Assembly: GCA_040881945.1 (NCBI GenBank) | Contig: JBBECF010000180.1 | Span: 1-13,942, forward strand | Reading direction: 5' to 3' | Source of the DNA: JBBECF01 sp040881945 | GTDB taxonomy: Bacteria > Pseudomonadota > Alphaproteobacteria > Dongiales > Dongiaceae | Length of the DNA stretch: 13,942 bases | In this document: piece after piece, positions 8,392-13,942 of the stretch | How positions within the stretch are numbered: the stretch's first letter is position 1 | How the letters are laid out: each line of letters opens with the position of its first letter | Program-made: the position numbers and the translations under genes | The notes under the pieces: model-generated | Database searches by the model: none | What the model saw: the letters and a program-made list of their open reading frames with translations, nothing else | Told to the model about the DNA's origin: nothing

Positions 8392-9628
8392 GCCGCCCCC
8401 CGCAATGCGACCGCGTCGCGGATGAAGCCCTGCACCGCGGCCAAATCGTTGGGCAGGACTTCGACCCGTTCGGGCCGGTCGAACAGGCCGGCGAGCCGGT
8501 CGGGCAGGGCCGGGCGGACGCCGGTCGCGCGTTCCACCGCGTCCGGGAACTTGGCCGGGTGCGCGGTCGCCAGGGCGACGATCGGGCCTTCGCGATCGCG
8601 CCCGCGGGCGCGCGCCGCGGCGACGCCGACCGCCGTGTGCGGGTCGACGAGCAGGCCGCTGTCGCGGTGCAGCTCGGCGATCGCGCGCAAGGTGCCGGGA
8701 TCGTCGACGCGCCAGGCGTCGAAGACGCGGCAGGCNNNNNNNNNNNNNNNNNNNNNNNNNNNNNNNNNNNNNNNNNNNNNNNNNNNNNNNNNNNNNNNNN
8801 NNNNNNNNNNNNNNNNNNNNNNNNNNNNNNNNNNNCATAGCCGGCATAGACGTTGCCGAAATTGCCGGTCGGCACGGCGAAGGACACCGCCCGCGCCGGC
8901 GCGCCGAGCGCGACCGCCGCCCACACGTAATAGACCGTCTGCGCCATGATCCGCGCCCAGTTGATCGAGTTGACCGCAGACAGGCGCAGCGCGTCGCGGA
9001 ACGGCCGGTCGTCGAACATCGCCTTGACCAGGTCCTGACAGTCGTCGAACGTCCCCTCGATCGCGATGTTGCGCACATTGGCCGCGGTCGTCGTGGTCAT
9101 CTGGCGGCGCTGCACCTCGGAGACGCGGCCGAGCGGGTGCAGGACGAAGATGTCGATCGACTCGCGGTCGCGGCAGGCCTCGATCGCCGCCGAGCCGGTG
9201 TCGCCCGAGGTGGCGACGACGATGGTCGCGCTCTCGCCGCGCCGGCGCAGCACATAATCGTAGAGCCGACCCAGGAGCTGCAGCGCGATGTCCTTGAAGG
9301 CGAGCGTCGGGCCGTGGAAAAGTTCCATCAGCCAGAGGCGCCCGTCGAGCTGGCGCAACGGCGCCACCGCCGCATGGCCGAACCCGGCATAGGCCTCGGC
9401 GACCAGGCGGGCGAAATCCGCCTCGGCGACGCTGCCGGCGACGAACGGCGCCATGACCCGGGTCGCGAGCGCCGGGTAGTCGAGCCCGGCGAGGGCGCGC
9501 AAGCCGGCGGCGTCGAGCCGCGGCCAGCTCTCCGGCACATAGAGCCCGCCGTCGCGCGCCAGCCCGGCGAGCAGGACCTCGTCGAAGGCGAGCGTCGGGG
9601 CGGCGCCGCGGCTGCTGACATAGCGCAA
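8388..9628 (-). CDS. thrC: Threonine synthase, interrupted by an assembly gap
   Basis: This PLP enzyme converts O-phosphohomoserine to threonine. The first 264 residues contain the family N-terminus (MRYVSSRGAAPTLAFDEVLL), the PLP lysine K112 in FHGPTLAFKDIALQLL, ATSGDTGSAA (139-148), and PTGNFGNVYAGY just before the gap. After the gap, 115 residues include LLVDPHTAVGVAAA and run to TGA at 8388. The sequenced parts total 1141 coding bases, so the missing part must be 2 modulo 3; the 100-N filler breaks the frame artificially. From typical family length (about 460-470) roughly 80-100 residues are missing. The start is TTG 9628: no ATG or GTG lies upstream in frame before a stop at 9671, and AAGGGAG sits 9 nt before it. 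It begins the thrC-M16-acetyltransferase unit. Confidence 0.93.
8736..8835. other. Assembly gap (100 N) inside thrC
   Basis: There are exactly 100 N in the middle of thrC. The reading frames on the two sides disagree if the gap is taken as 100 nt, so the true gap is a different length (2 modulo 3), probably 250-300 nt judging from the missing ThrC segment. Confidence 0.97.
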
Positions 9629-9637
9629 GGACGAAGG

Positions 9638-9644
9638 CTCCCTT
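9638..9644 (-). promoter_or_regulatory. Ribosome binding site supporting a TTG start of thrC
   Basis: AAGGGAG on the minus strand lies 9 nt upstream of TTG at 9626-9628. The alternative ATG at 9621 is in another frame (product MSAAAAPPRRSP) and does not give ThrC. The site and the conserved RYVSSRG start together support TTG initiation. Confidence 0.7.
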
Positions 9645-9667
9645 AGGGGCGGTCGGAAAGGCGGCCT

Positions 9668-9696
9668 AGACTAGCTACCGCCCGAAAGGGGCGCAA
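9668..9696 (-). promoter_or_regulatory. Candidate promoter of thrC
   Basis: Minus-strand TTGCGC (9691-9696), a 17-bp spacer and TAGTCT (9668-9673) would place the transcript start about 30 nt upstream of the thrC TTG codon. The -10 is preceded by GC, as in alphaproteobacterial GCTA-type elements. The hexamers are only partial matches to consensus, so this is weak. Nothing else stands out in the 96 bp between thrC and the toxin gene. Confidence 0.35.
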
Positions 9697-9724
9697 GGCG
9701 CGACCGCCCCGCGAATGCGCGCGC

Positions 9725-10099
9725 TCAGGTCCACAGGACCGCTACGTCATAGCGCTCGAACCAACGGTCGTGACTTATGAGCGTGAGGTCTTCGATCTGA
9801 GCCTGCGCGACGAGCATGCGATCGAACGGATCGGCGTGATGCCGGGGCAGGCTTGCCACCCGCTCGGCGTGCGCGAAGTGAATCGGTAGCTTCTGAAAGC
9901 CGCTGTCCTCCACGCCACGTTCGAATCGATCCGGGAGACGAAGCCGCCCGAGGCTCTGCTTGATCGCGGCCTCCCACGCCGAGGCTGCACTGACGAAGAC
10001 GATGTCGGTCGCCCCAATCGCGTCCCTAACTGGCGCGCCGAGTCGCGCATCCTTCGTTCGCCACCAAATGAAGACATGGGTATCAAGAAGAAGGTTCAT
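9725..10099 (-). CDS. vapC: VapC-type PIN-domain toxin
   Basis: This 124-residue PIN-domain protein is a likely metal-dependent RNase toxin paired with the upstream antitoxin. It starts MNLLLDTHVFIWW with D6, then has ASAWEAAIKQSLGRL with E43, HADPFDRMLVAQA with D90 and D93, and ISHDRWFERY with D111. These are the acidic residues expected in a PIN active site. The sequence type (LLDTHVFIWW, DPFDRMLVAQA) matches the COG3744-like toxins that go with Phd/YefM-fold antitoxins. The ATG lies inside the antitoxin gene with a 17-nt overlap. The gene has visibly lower GC than its neighbours, suggesting transfer. The RNA target is unknown. Confidence 0.92.
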   Translation of the reverse strand: MNLLLDTHVFIWWRTKDARLGAPVRDAIGATDIVFVSAASAWEAAIKQSLGRLRLPDRFERGVEDSGFQKLPIHFAHAERVASLPRHHADPFDRMLVAQAQIEDLTLISHDRWFERYDVAVLWT

Positions 10100-10361
10100 C
10101 GCCCCCGCCCAGGAACGCTGCCAGGATTTCCGGCGGCAGCGGGGCGTCGAAGTCGTCGGAGATCCACACCTGCCCCTCCCAGCCTCCGGGGCGGCGAGGC
10201 CGGCCGGCGCCGGCGAGCGGTACCAGCCGCGCCTTCGGCACGCCGTTCTTCGCGATAATGATCTCCTCGCCGGCCGCCGCCCGGTCCACCAGGGCCGAGA
10301 GGCGGGTCTTGGCCTCGTAGAGGCTCGTTATGCAGGGCGAGGGCGTTTTCTTCTGGGCCAT
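10083..10361 (-). CDS. Phd/YefM-type antitoxin of the VapC pair
   Basis: This 92-residue antitoxin precedes vapC. After a short polar start (MAQKKTPSPC) it has the Phd/YefM fold signature SLYEAKTRLSALVDRAAAGE followed by EIIIAKNGVPKARLVPL, the DNA-binding and dimerisation part. The C-terminal tail GQVWISDDFDAPLPPEILAA is the acidic toxin-wrapping type seen in VapB partners of PIN toxins. I chose ATG 10361 because the fold starts right after it, with AAGTAGGT 6 nt upstream. The frame stays open much further upstream (to 11666), but that is only high-GC read-through antisense-like frame. A perfect 18-bp palindrome 12 nt upstream is the likely autoregulatory operator. Confidence 0.92.
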   Translation of the reverse strand: MAQKKTPSPCITSLYEAKTRLSALVDRAAAGEEIIIAKNGVPKARLVPLAGAGRPRRPGGWEGQVWISDDFDAPLPPEILAAFLGGGDEPSS

Positions 10362-10373
10362 GGCGGCACCTAC

Positions 10374-10391
10374 TTGGTCAAGCTTGACCAA
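10374..10391 (-). promoter_or_regulatory. Perfect 18-bp palindrome, likely antitoxin operator
   Basis: TTGGTCAAGCTTGACCAA is identical to its own reverse complement. It starts at the last base of the putative -10 and ends 12 bp before the antitoxin ATG, so a bound antitoxin dimer would cover the transcription start. Phd/YefM-type antitoxins typically repress their own promoter through such palindromes. The binding itself is inferred. Confidence 0.8.
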
Positions 10392-10420
10392 TCCTAGCGT
10401 CGCCGGCGCACCGCGGTCAA
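10391..10420 (-). promoter_or_regulatory. Probable promoter of the antitoxin-vapC operon
   Basis: Minus-strand TTGACC (10415-10420), an 18-bp spacer and TAGGAT (10391-10396) lie just upstream of the palindrome. The transcript would start inside the palindrome, about 20-25 nt before the antitoxin ATG. Base 10391 belongs both to the -10 and to the palindrome. It is assigned by eye. Confidence 0.6.
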
Positions 10421-10441
10421 CCCCGGTCAGCCTTCGGCGGT

Positions 10442-11740
<1,299 letters not shown>

Positions 11741-11759
11741 CGCCAGGCCAGTCGTGAAT

Positions 11760-12155
11760 TTATCGGGTGGGTGCCAAATGCCGCTTGACGCGATCAATGA
11801 ACGCGCCAACTTCCTCGATCCCGGACTCGACTGACTCAATCGTCGGGACATCGGCGAGGCGCCCGGCGGGGCTCGGATAGCGATACCTCGTTGCGGCAAC
11901 AGAATGCTTGTCGAGCGCATTGATCGCGTCGCGAAGCGCGTGCGTCGCGGGGAGAGCCGCTGCCATCTGTCCGAGATTGTGCCCCGTACCGAAGGGAATT
12001 CCAGCCGCGATTAGAACGGCCCGCGCGGCCTTCTCCGCGGCCTGCTGTATGAAATAGGCTGCCTGCCGGCTCGCAGGCTTCGCGAGAAGCCGGGCTGCGG
12101 CCAGCTCCTCTTCAGCGGGCGTAATGAATGCGACGATCCTATCGGCGTCGCTCAT
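11760..12155 (-). CDS. HEPN-domain protein paired with an MNT nucleotidyltransferase
   Basis: This 131-residue helical protein has the HEPN core RQAAYFIQQAAEKAARAVLIAAG (30-52) followed by GTGHNLGQMAAAL and the RYRYPSP segment (90-96), which fits the COG2250-like HEPN group. I chose ATG 12155: it overlaps the MNT stop by 17 nt, and the 46 upstream residues of the longer frame are unlike any HEPN. HEPN proteins of MNT pairs are often RNase toxins, but I see no RX4-6H motif here (nearest are R122-x3-H126 and R75-x8-H84), so RNase activity is uncertain. GC content is visibly lower than in the housekeeping genes, consistent with horizontal transfer. Confidence 0.88.
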   Translation of the reverse strand: MSDADRIVAFITPAEEELAAARLLAKPASRQAAYFIQQAAEKAARAVLIAAGIPFGTGHNLGQMAAALPATHALRDAINALDKHSVAATRYRYPSPAGRLADVPTIESVESGIEEVGAFIDRVKRHLAPTR

Positions 12156-12528
12156 AGACCTTGCGACCGTGGTGATAGGCGGTGTAGCAAAGACTCGTCG
12201 GCCGATCCTTCTCGGAATCGAAATCCTGTTCCGGACATGGCACGACATCGCACCCGATGCCGAAGCCGACAAGGGGCGCGTAGGCGCGATCATAGTCGTA
12301 TCCGGCGGCGCCGTCCTCGGAGCGGGTCACGACCAGGAGATCGAAGTCGCTATCCGGTCGAGCGTTGCCACCCGCCCGACTTCCGAACAGGTAAATTGCC
12401 TTCGGATCCAAATGCTTAACCAGCCGAACGACGACCGCCTCGAGGGCTGTTTCCGCGGAGCCGAATTGGCCGCAGTTCTCCCTCACGCTGCCGTGCTGTA
12501 TCCCGCGGTTGTCACCGGCATGCTTCAT
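12139..12528 (-). CDS. MNT-type minimal nucleotidyltransferase
   Basis: This 129-residue protein has the polymerase-beta-like nucleotidyltransferase signature: IYLFGSRAGGNARPDSDFDLLVV, with G49, S50 and the catalytic pair D61 and D63, and a third acidic residue in IGCDVVPCP. In known MNT-HEPN pairs the MNT protein is the antitoxin and can transfer AMP to the HEPN partner. Here it is the upstream gene and overlaps the HEPN start by 17 nt. The ATG at 12528 has no visible Shine-Dalgarno but lies about 10 nt after a putative -10, so a nearly leaderless transcript is possible. A GTG at codon 15 is an alternative start. Whether it modifies its partner is inference. Confidence 0.88.
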   Translation of the reverse strand: MKHAGDNRGIQHGSVRENCGQFGSAETALEAVVVRLVKHLDPKAIYLFGSRAGGNARPDSDFDLLVVTRSEDGAAGYDYDRAYAPLVGFGIGCDVVPCPEQDFDSEKDRPTSLCYTAYHHGRKVYERRR

Positions 12529-12538
12529 TGCGATCGAC

Positions 12539-12568
12539 AGTATCGGGGCGGCGTCGGCGGGCTGTCAA
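12539..12568 (-). promoter_or_regulatory. Probable promoter of the MNT-HEPN pair
   Basis: Minus-strand TTGACA (12563-12568), a perfect consensus -35, is followed after 18 bp by GATACT (12539-12544, four of six consensus bases). The -10 ends 10 nt before the MNT ATG, so the expected transcript start leaves only a few untranslated bases. The site is in the 64-bp gap after surf1, so the pair need not depend on the cox operon. Confidence 0.6.
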
Positions 12569-12592
12569 ACCGTTGCCGACGGAAAGGAGCCT

Positions 12593-13342
12593 TCAAGCAT
12601 TTTTCGCGTCGGCTTCGCGCCGCCGGTGGTAGAGCACGTAGATCACGAGCAGCGCCGCCGCCAGGGCGTACCAGGTGATCGCGTATTGCAGGTGATCGTT
12701 GGGCAGGTTGATCCGGGTCTGGCCGCCGATCGGAAAGCCGCCGGGGTTTTCGGCCGAACCGGCCTCGAGATAGACCGGCGCCGCGGCCTCGGCGACGCCG
12801 GCCTGCGCGGCCATGGCCGGCGGATCGACCCAGAACCAGACGTTGTCCGCCGGCTTATTGTCGGGGACCAGCCAGCCCGGCGCGCCGGCCCGCCGGATCA
12901 CGCCGTCGAGCGTGACCGGCCCGACCATTTGTCCCGCCGCCCGCCGCGCCGGATCCTTGCGGTCCATCGGCACCCAGCCGCGGTCGACCAGCACGGCCCG
13001 GCCGTCGCTCAGGCGCAGCGGCGTCACCACGTGATAGCCGGGGTTGCCGCGCAAGCTACGGGCGGCCAAATACATCTCGCGGTCGTGCAGGAATTCGCCG
13101 GTGACGACGGCGCGCCGGTACTCGACCGCGGCGAGGTCGTCGCCCGCACCCGGCAGCGGCACCGCCGGCGCCGCCGTGCGCTCGACGCGCTGGGCGATCA
13201 GCGCCTCCTTCCACAGCAGCCGCTCGACCTGCCAGGTGCCGAGCGCCAGCATGACCAGGACCGCCGGCACGGTGAACACCGTCGGCCACAGGGTCGGGCG
13301 GAACCTGATCGCGCCGCGCAGCCGCAGGCCGAGCTCAGTCAT
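12593..13342 (-). CDS. surf1: SURF1 family cytochrome c oxidase assembly protein
   Basis: SURF1 is an inner-membrane factor that helps insert haem a into subunit I of aa3-type cytochrome oxidase. The 249-residue protein has the family plan: an N-terminal membrane helix (about 17-36) ending in LGTWQVERLLWK, a periplasmic domain with VVTPLRLSDGRAVLVDRGWVP (105-125), and a C-terminal helix preceded by NDHLQYAITWYALA (215-228) with the conserved H217. The ATG overlaps the DUF983 stop by 8 nt, so the two are translationally coupled. It is the last gene of the ctaE-DUF983-surf1 unit here; the MNT-HEPN pair follows on the same strand. Confidence 0.97.
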   Translation of the reverse strand: MTELGLRLRGAIRFRPTLWPTVFTVPAVLVMLALGTWQVERLLWKEALIAQRVERTAAPAVPLPGAGDDLAAVEYRRAVVTGEFLHDREMYLAARSLRGNPGYHVVTPLRLSDGRAVLVDRGWVPMDRKDPARRAAGQMVGPVTLDGVIRRAGAPGWLVPDNKPADNVWFWVDPPAMAAQAGVAEAAAPVYLEAGSAENPGGFPIGGQTRINLPNDHLQYAITWYALAAALLVIYVLYHRRREADAKNA

Positions 13343-13706
13343 GCGCCTCGCCCGCCCGGTGACGGAACTGCAAGGCGATCAGCGTCGCCTTCATCGGCCG
13401 CAGCATCAGCACCGCGCCGCCGAGGATGATCGGCGGCCAGAGCACGGCGTGCAGCCACAGCGATGGCTCGAACCACAGCTCGGTCAGCACGGCGAGCAAG
13501 GCCACGATCGCGCCGAGCAGCAGGATGACGATTGCCGCCGGCCCGTCGCCGGGGTCCGACTTGGCGTAATCGAGGCCGCAGACCGGGCAGGTCCCGGCCA
13601 GGGTCAGCACGCCGGTGAACAGCCGGCCGCGCCCGCAGCGCGGGCAGCGGCAGGCCAGGCCGGTGCGGAACGGCGACTGCGCGGGATAATGGCCTTCGCC
13701 GGTCAT
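13335..13706 (-). CDS. DUF983 family membrane protein
   Basis: This 123-residue protein has an N-terminal zinc-ribbon-like part, CRCPRCGRGRLF (C19, C21, C24) and GTCPVCGLDY (C40, C43), the typical DPGDGPA segment (51-57), and two predicted membrane helices at about 58-78 and 83-102. DUF983 genes commonly sit between ctaE and surf1 in Alphaproteobacteria, which suggests a role in cytochrome oxidase biogenesis, but no biochemical function is known to me. The ATG at 13706 has AGGA 9 nt upstream, and this Shine-Dalgarno lies inside the repeat element that separates the gene from ctaE. The stop overlaps the surf1 start by 8 nt. Confidence 0.93.
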   Translation of the reverse strand: MTGEGHYPAQSPFRTGLACRCPRCGRGRLFTGVLTLAGTCPVCGLDYAKSDPGDGPAAIVILLLGAIVALLAVLTELWFEPSLWLHAVLWPPIILGGAVLMLRPMKATLIALQFRHRAGEAHD

Positions 13707-13721
13707 TCGCTAGTGTCCTGC

Positions 13722-13749
13722 CCCAGAAATTCGATTTCGAATTTCTGGG
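13722..13749. repeat. Hairpin 1 of the ctaE-DUF983 element
   Basis: CCCAGAAATTCG (13722-13733) and CGAATTTCTGGG (13738-13749) form a perfect 12-bp stem with a 4-nt loop. No T-tract follows in the operon's direction, so it is not a standard terminator. Confidence 0.9.
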
Positions 13750-13790
13750 ATGAGCAGGCCACTAGAGTCAAATACTTAGTGGCCCGTTCA

Positions 13791-13819
13791 CCCCGAAATT
13801 CGTGAAACGAATTTCGGGG
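13791..13819. repeat. Hairpin 2 of the ctaE-DUF983 element
   Basis: CCCCGAAATTCGT (13791-13803) and ACGAATTTCGGGG (13807-13819) form a perfect 13-bp stem with a 3-nt loop. It starts about 8 nt downstream of the ctaE stop codon in the minus-strand transcript. It shares the GAAATTCG core with hairpin 1. Confidence 0.9.
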
Positions 13820-13827
13820 ACGGGACA

Positions 13828-13942
13828 TTATTGACCGCCGACCTCCGCCCCGGCGCCGGCCACGTAGATGCAGACGAACAGGAACAACCAGACCACGTCG
13901 ACGAAATGCCAGTACCAGGCCGCCGCCTCGAAGCCGAAATGG
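13828..13942 (-). CDS. ctaE: Cytochrome c oxidase subunit III, 5' part outside window
   Basis: The last 37 codons of subunit III of the aa3-type oxidase, an integral inner-membrane protein, are present; the rest lies beyond the window edge. The read HFGFEAAAWYWHFVDVVWLF followed by LFVCIYVAG is the unmistakable end of the subunit's final helices, including the conserved glutamate and WYWHFVD. The tail AGAEVGGQ ends at TAA (13828-13830), and that stop codon is the outermost sequence of the adjacent repeat element. Downstream on the same strand come DUF983 and surf1, the usual alphaproteobacterial order. Confidence 0.95.
   Translation of the reverse strand, partial: HFGFEAAAWYWHFVDVVWLFLFVCIYVAGAGAEVGGQ

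Larger units (their letters stand above)
13711..13830. repeat. 120-bp TA-bounded inverted-repeat element with two hairpins (MITE/REP-like)
   Basis: The left end (TAGTGTCCTGCCCC, continuing AGAAATTCG) and the reverse complement of the right end (TAATGTCCCGTCCCC, continuing GAAATTCG) match at 19 of 23 positions. Inside are two strong stem-loops and a central inverted repeat, GGCCACTA (13757-13764) with TAGTGGCC (13777-13784). Each half also folds on itself: TAGTG-CCTGC pairs with GCAGG-CACTA around hairpin 1, and AGTGGCCCGT with ACGGGACATT around hairpin 2. It is more AT-rich than its surroundings and encodes nothing. It fills the ctaE-DUF983 spacer, contributes the ctaE stop codon at its right edge and the DUF983 ribosome site at its left edge. 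A non-autonomous transposon remnant or a REP-type pair would both fit. Confidence 0.75.

Noticed and set aside
6314..9628. A 1104-residue open frame on the minus strand starting at the thrC start
   Set aside because: It is thrC up to the gap and then an unrelated frame over M16 and acetyltransferase genes, created by the wrong length of the N filler. The residues after the gap are low-complexity Arg/Ala-rich shadow sequence.
8388..9628. thrC as a frameshifted pseudogene
   Set aside because: The frame change coincides exactly with a 100-N placeholder, and both halves are well conserved with catalytic residues present.
13722..13819. Intrinsic terminators between ctaE and DUF983
   Set aside because: The hairpins are strong, but no T-run follows either of them in the direction of the operon, and the genes downstream need transcription.

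Overview
The window is high-GC DNA from an alphaproteobacterium, most likely Rhodospirillales or a close relative. The grounds are the protein types (long-form SURF1, DUF983 and ctaE together, an APH-type homoserine kinase, ispH-thrB-rnhA in a row) and heavy G/C use at third codon positions. Three runs of exactly 100 N (5847-5946, 8736-8835, 10724-10823) look like fixed-length scaffold-gap placeholders, so this is probably a draft or metagenome-derived scaffold. All three gaps damage genes: the 5' ends of dsbD and yqgE, the middle of thrC, and the middle of an M32 carboxypeptidase.

Layout. 1-647 (minus): a lipoprotein cut by the window edge and a two-motif CDGSH iron-sulfur protein. 776-3173 (plus): ispH, thrB and rnhA, closely packed (isoprenoid synthesis, threonine synthesis, RNA-DNA hybrid removal). 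3201-5846 (minus): a cytosolic Prx5-type peroxiredoxin and a three-module DsbD/ScsB-type thiol-disulfide transporter. 5947-6491 (plus): yqgE. 6514-9628 (minus): a tightly coupled set, thrC then an M16 processing-type peptidase then a RimJ-like acetyltransferase, read from a probable TTG start. 9725-12528 (minus): an accessory block with a Phd-type antitoxin and VapC-type PIN toxin, an M32 carboxypeptidase, and an MNT-HEPN pair. 12593-13942 (minus): SURF1, DUF983 and the 3' end of ctaE (cytochrome c oxidase subunit III), which is the end of a cytochrome oxidase assembly operon.

How the genes work together. Most of the window is housekeeping. thrB and thrC catalyse the last two steps of threonine synthesis but lie in separate, oppositely oriented transcription units. 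ctaE, DUF983 and SURF1 serve the aa3-type oxidase. DsbD/ScsB and the peroxiredoxin both handle thiol redox, on opposite sides of the membrane. The 9.7-12.5 kb block looks inserted between surf1 and thrC. It carries two toxin-antitoxin-like pairs, each overlapping by 17 nt, and the first has a perfect 18-bp palindrome placed at its promoter.

The most unusual non-coding structure is a 120-bp TA-bounded element (13711-13830) between ctaE and DUF983. It contains two strong hairpins, has imperfect terminal inverted repeats, forms the ctaE stop codon at one end and supplies the likely Shine-Dalgarno of DUF983 at the other. I found no clearly new multi-gene system. The best leads are this repeat element, the HEPN protein without a visible RNase motif, and the accessory block itself.
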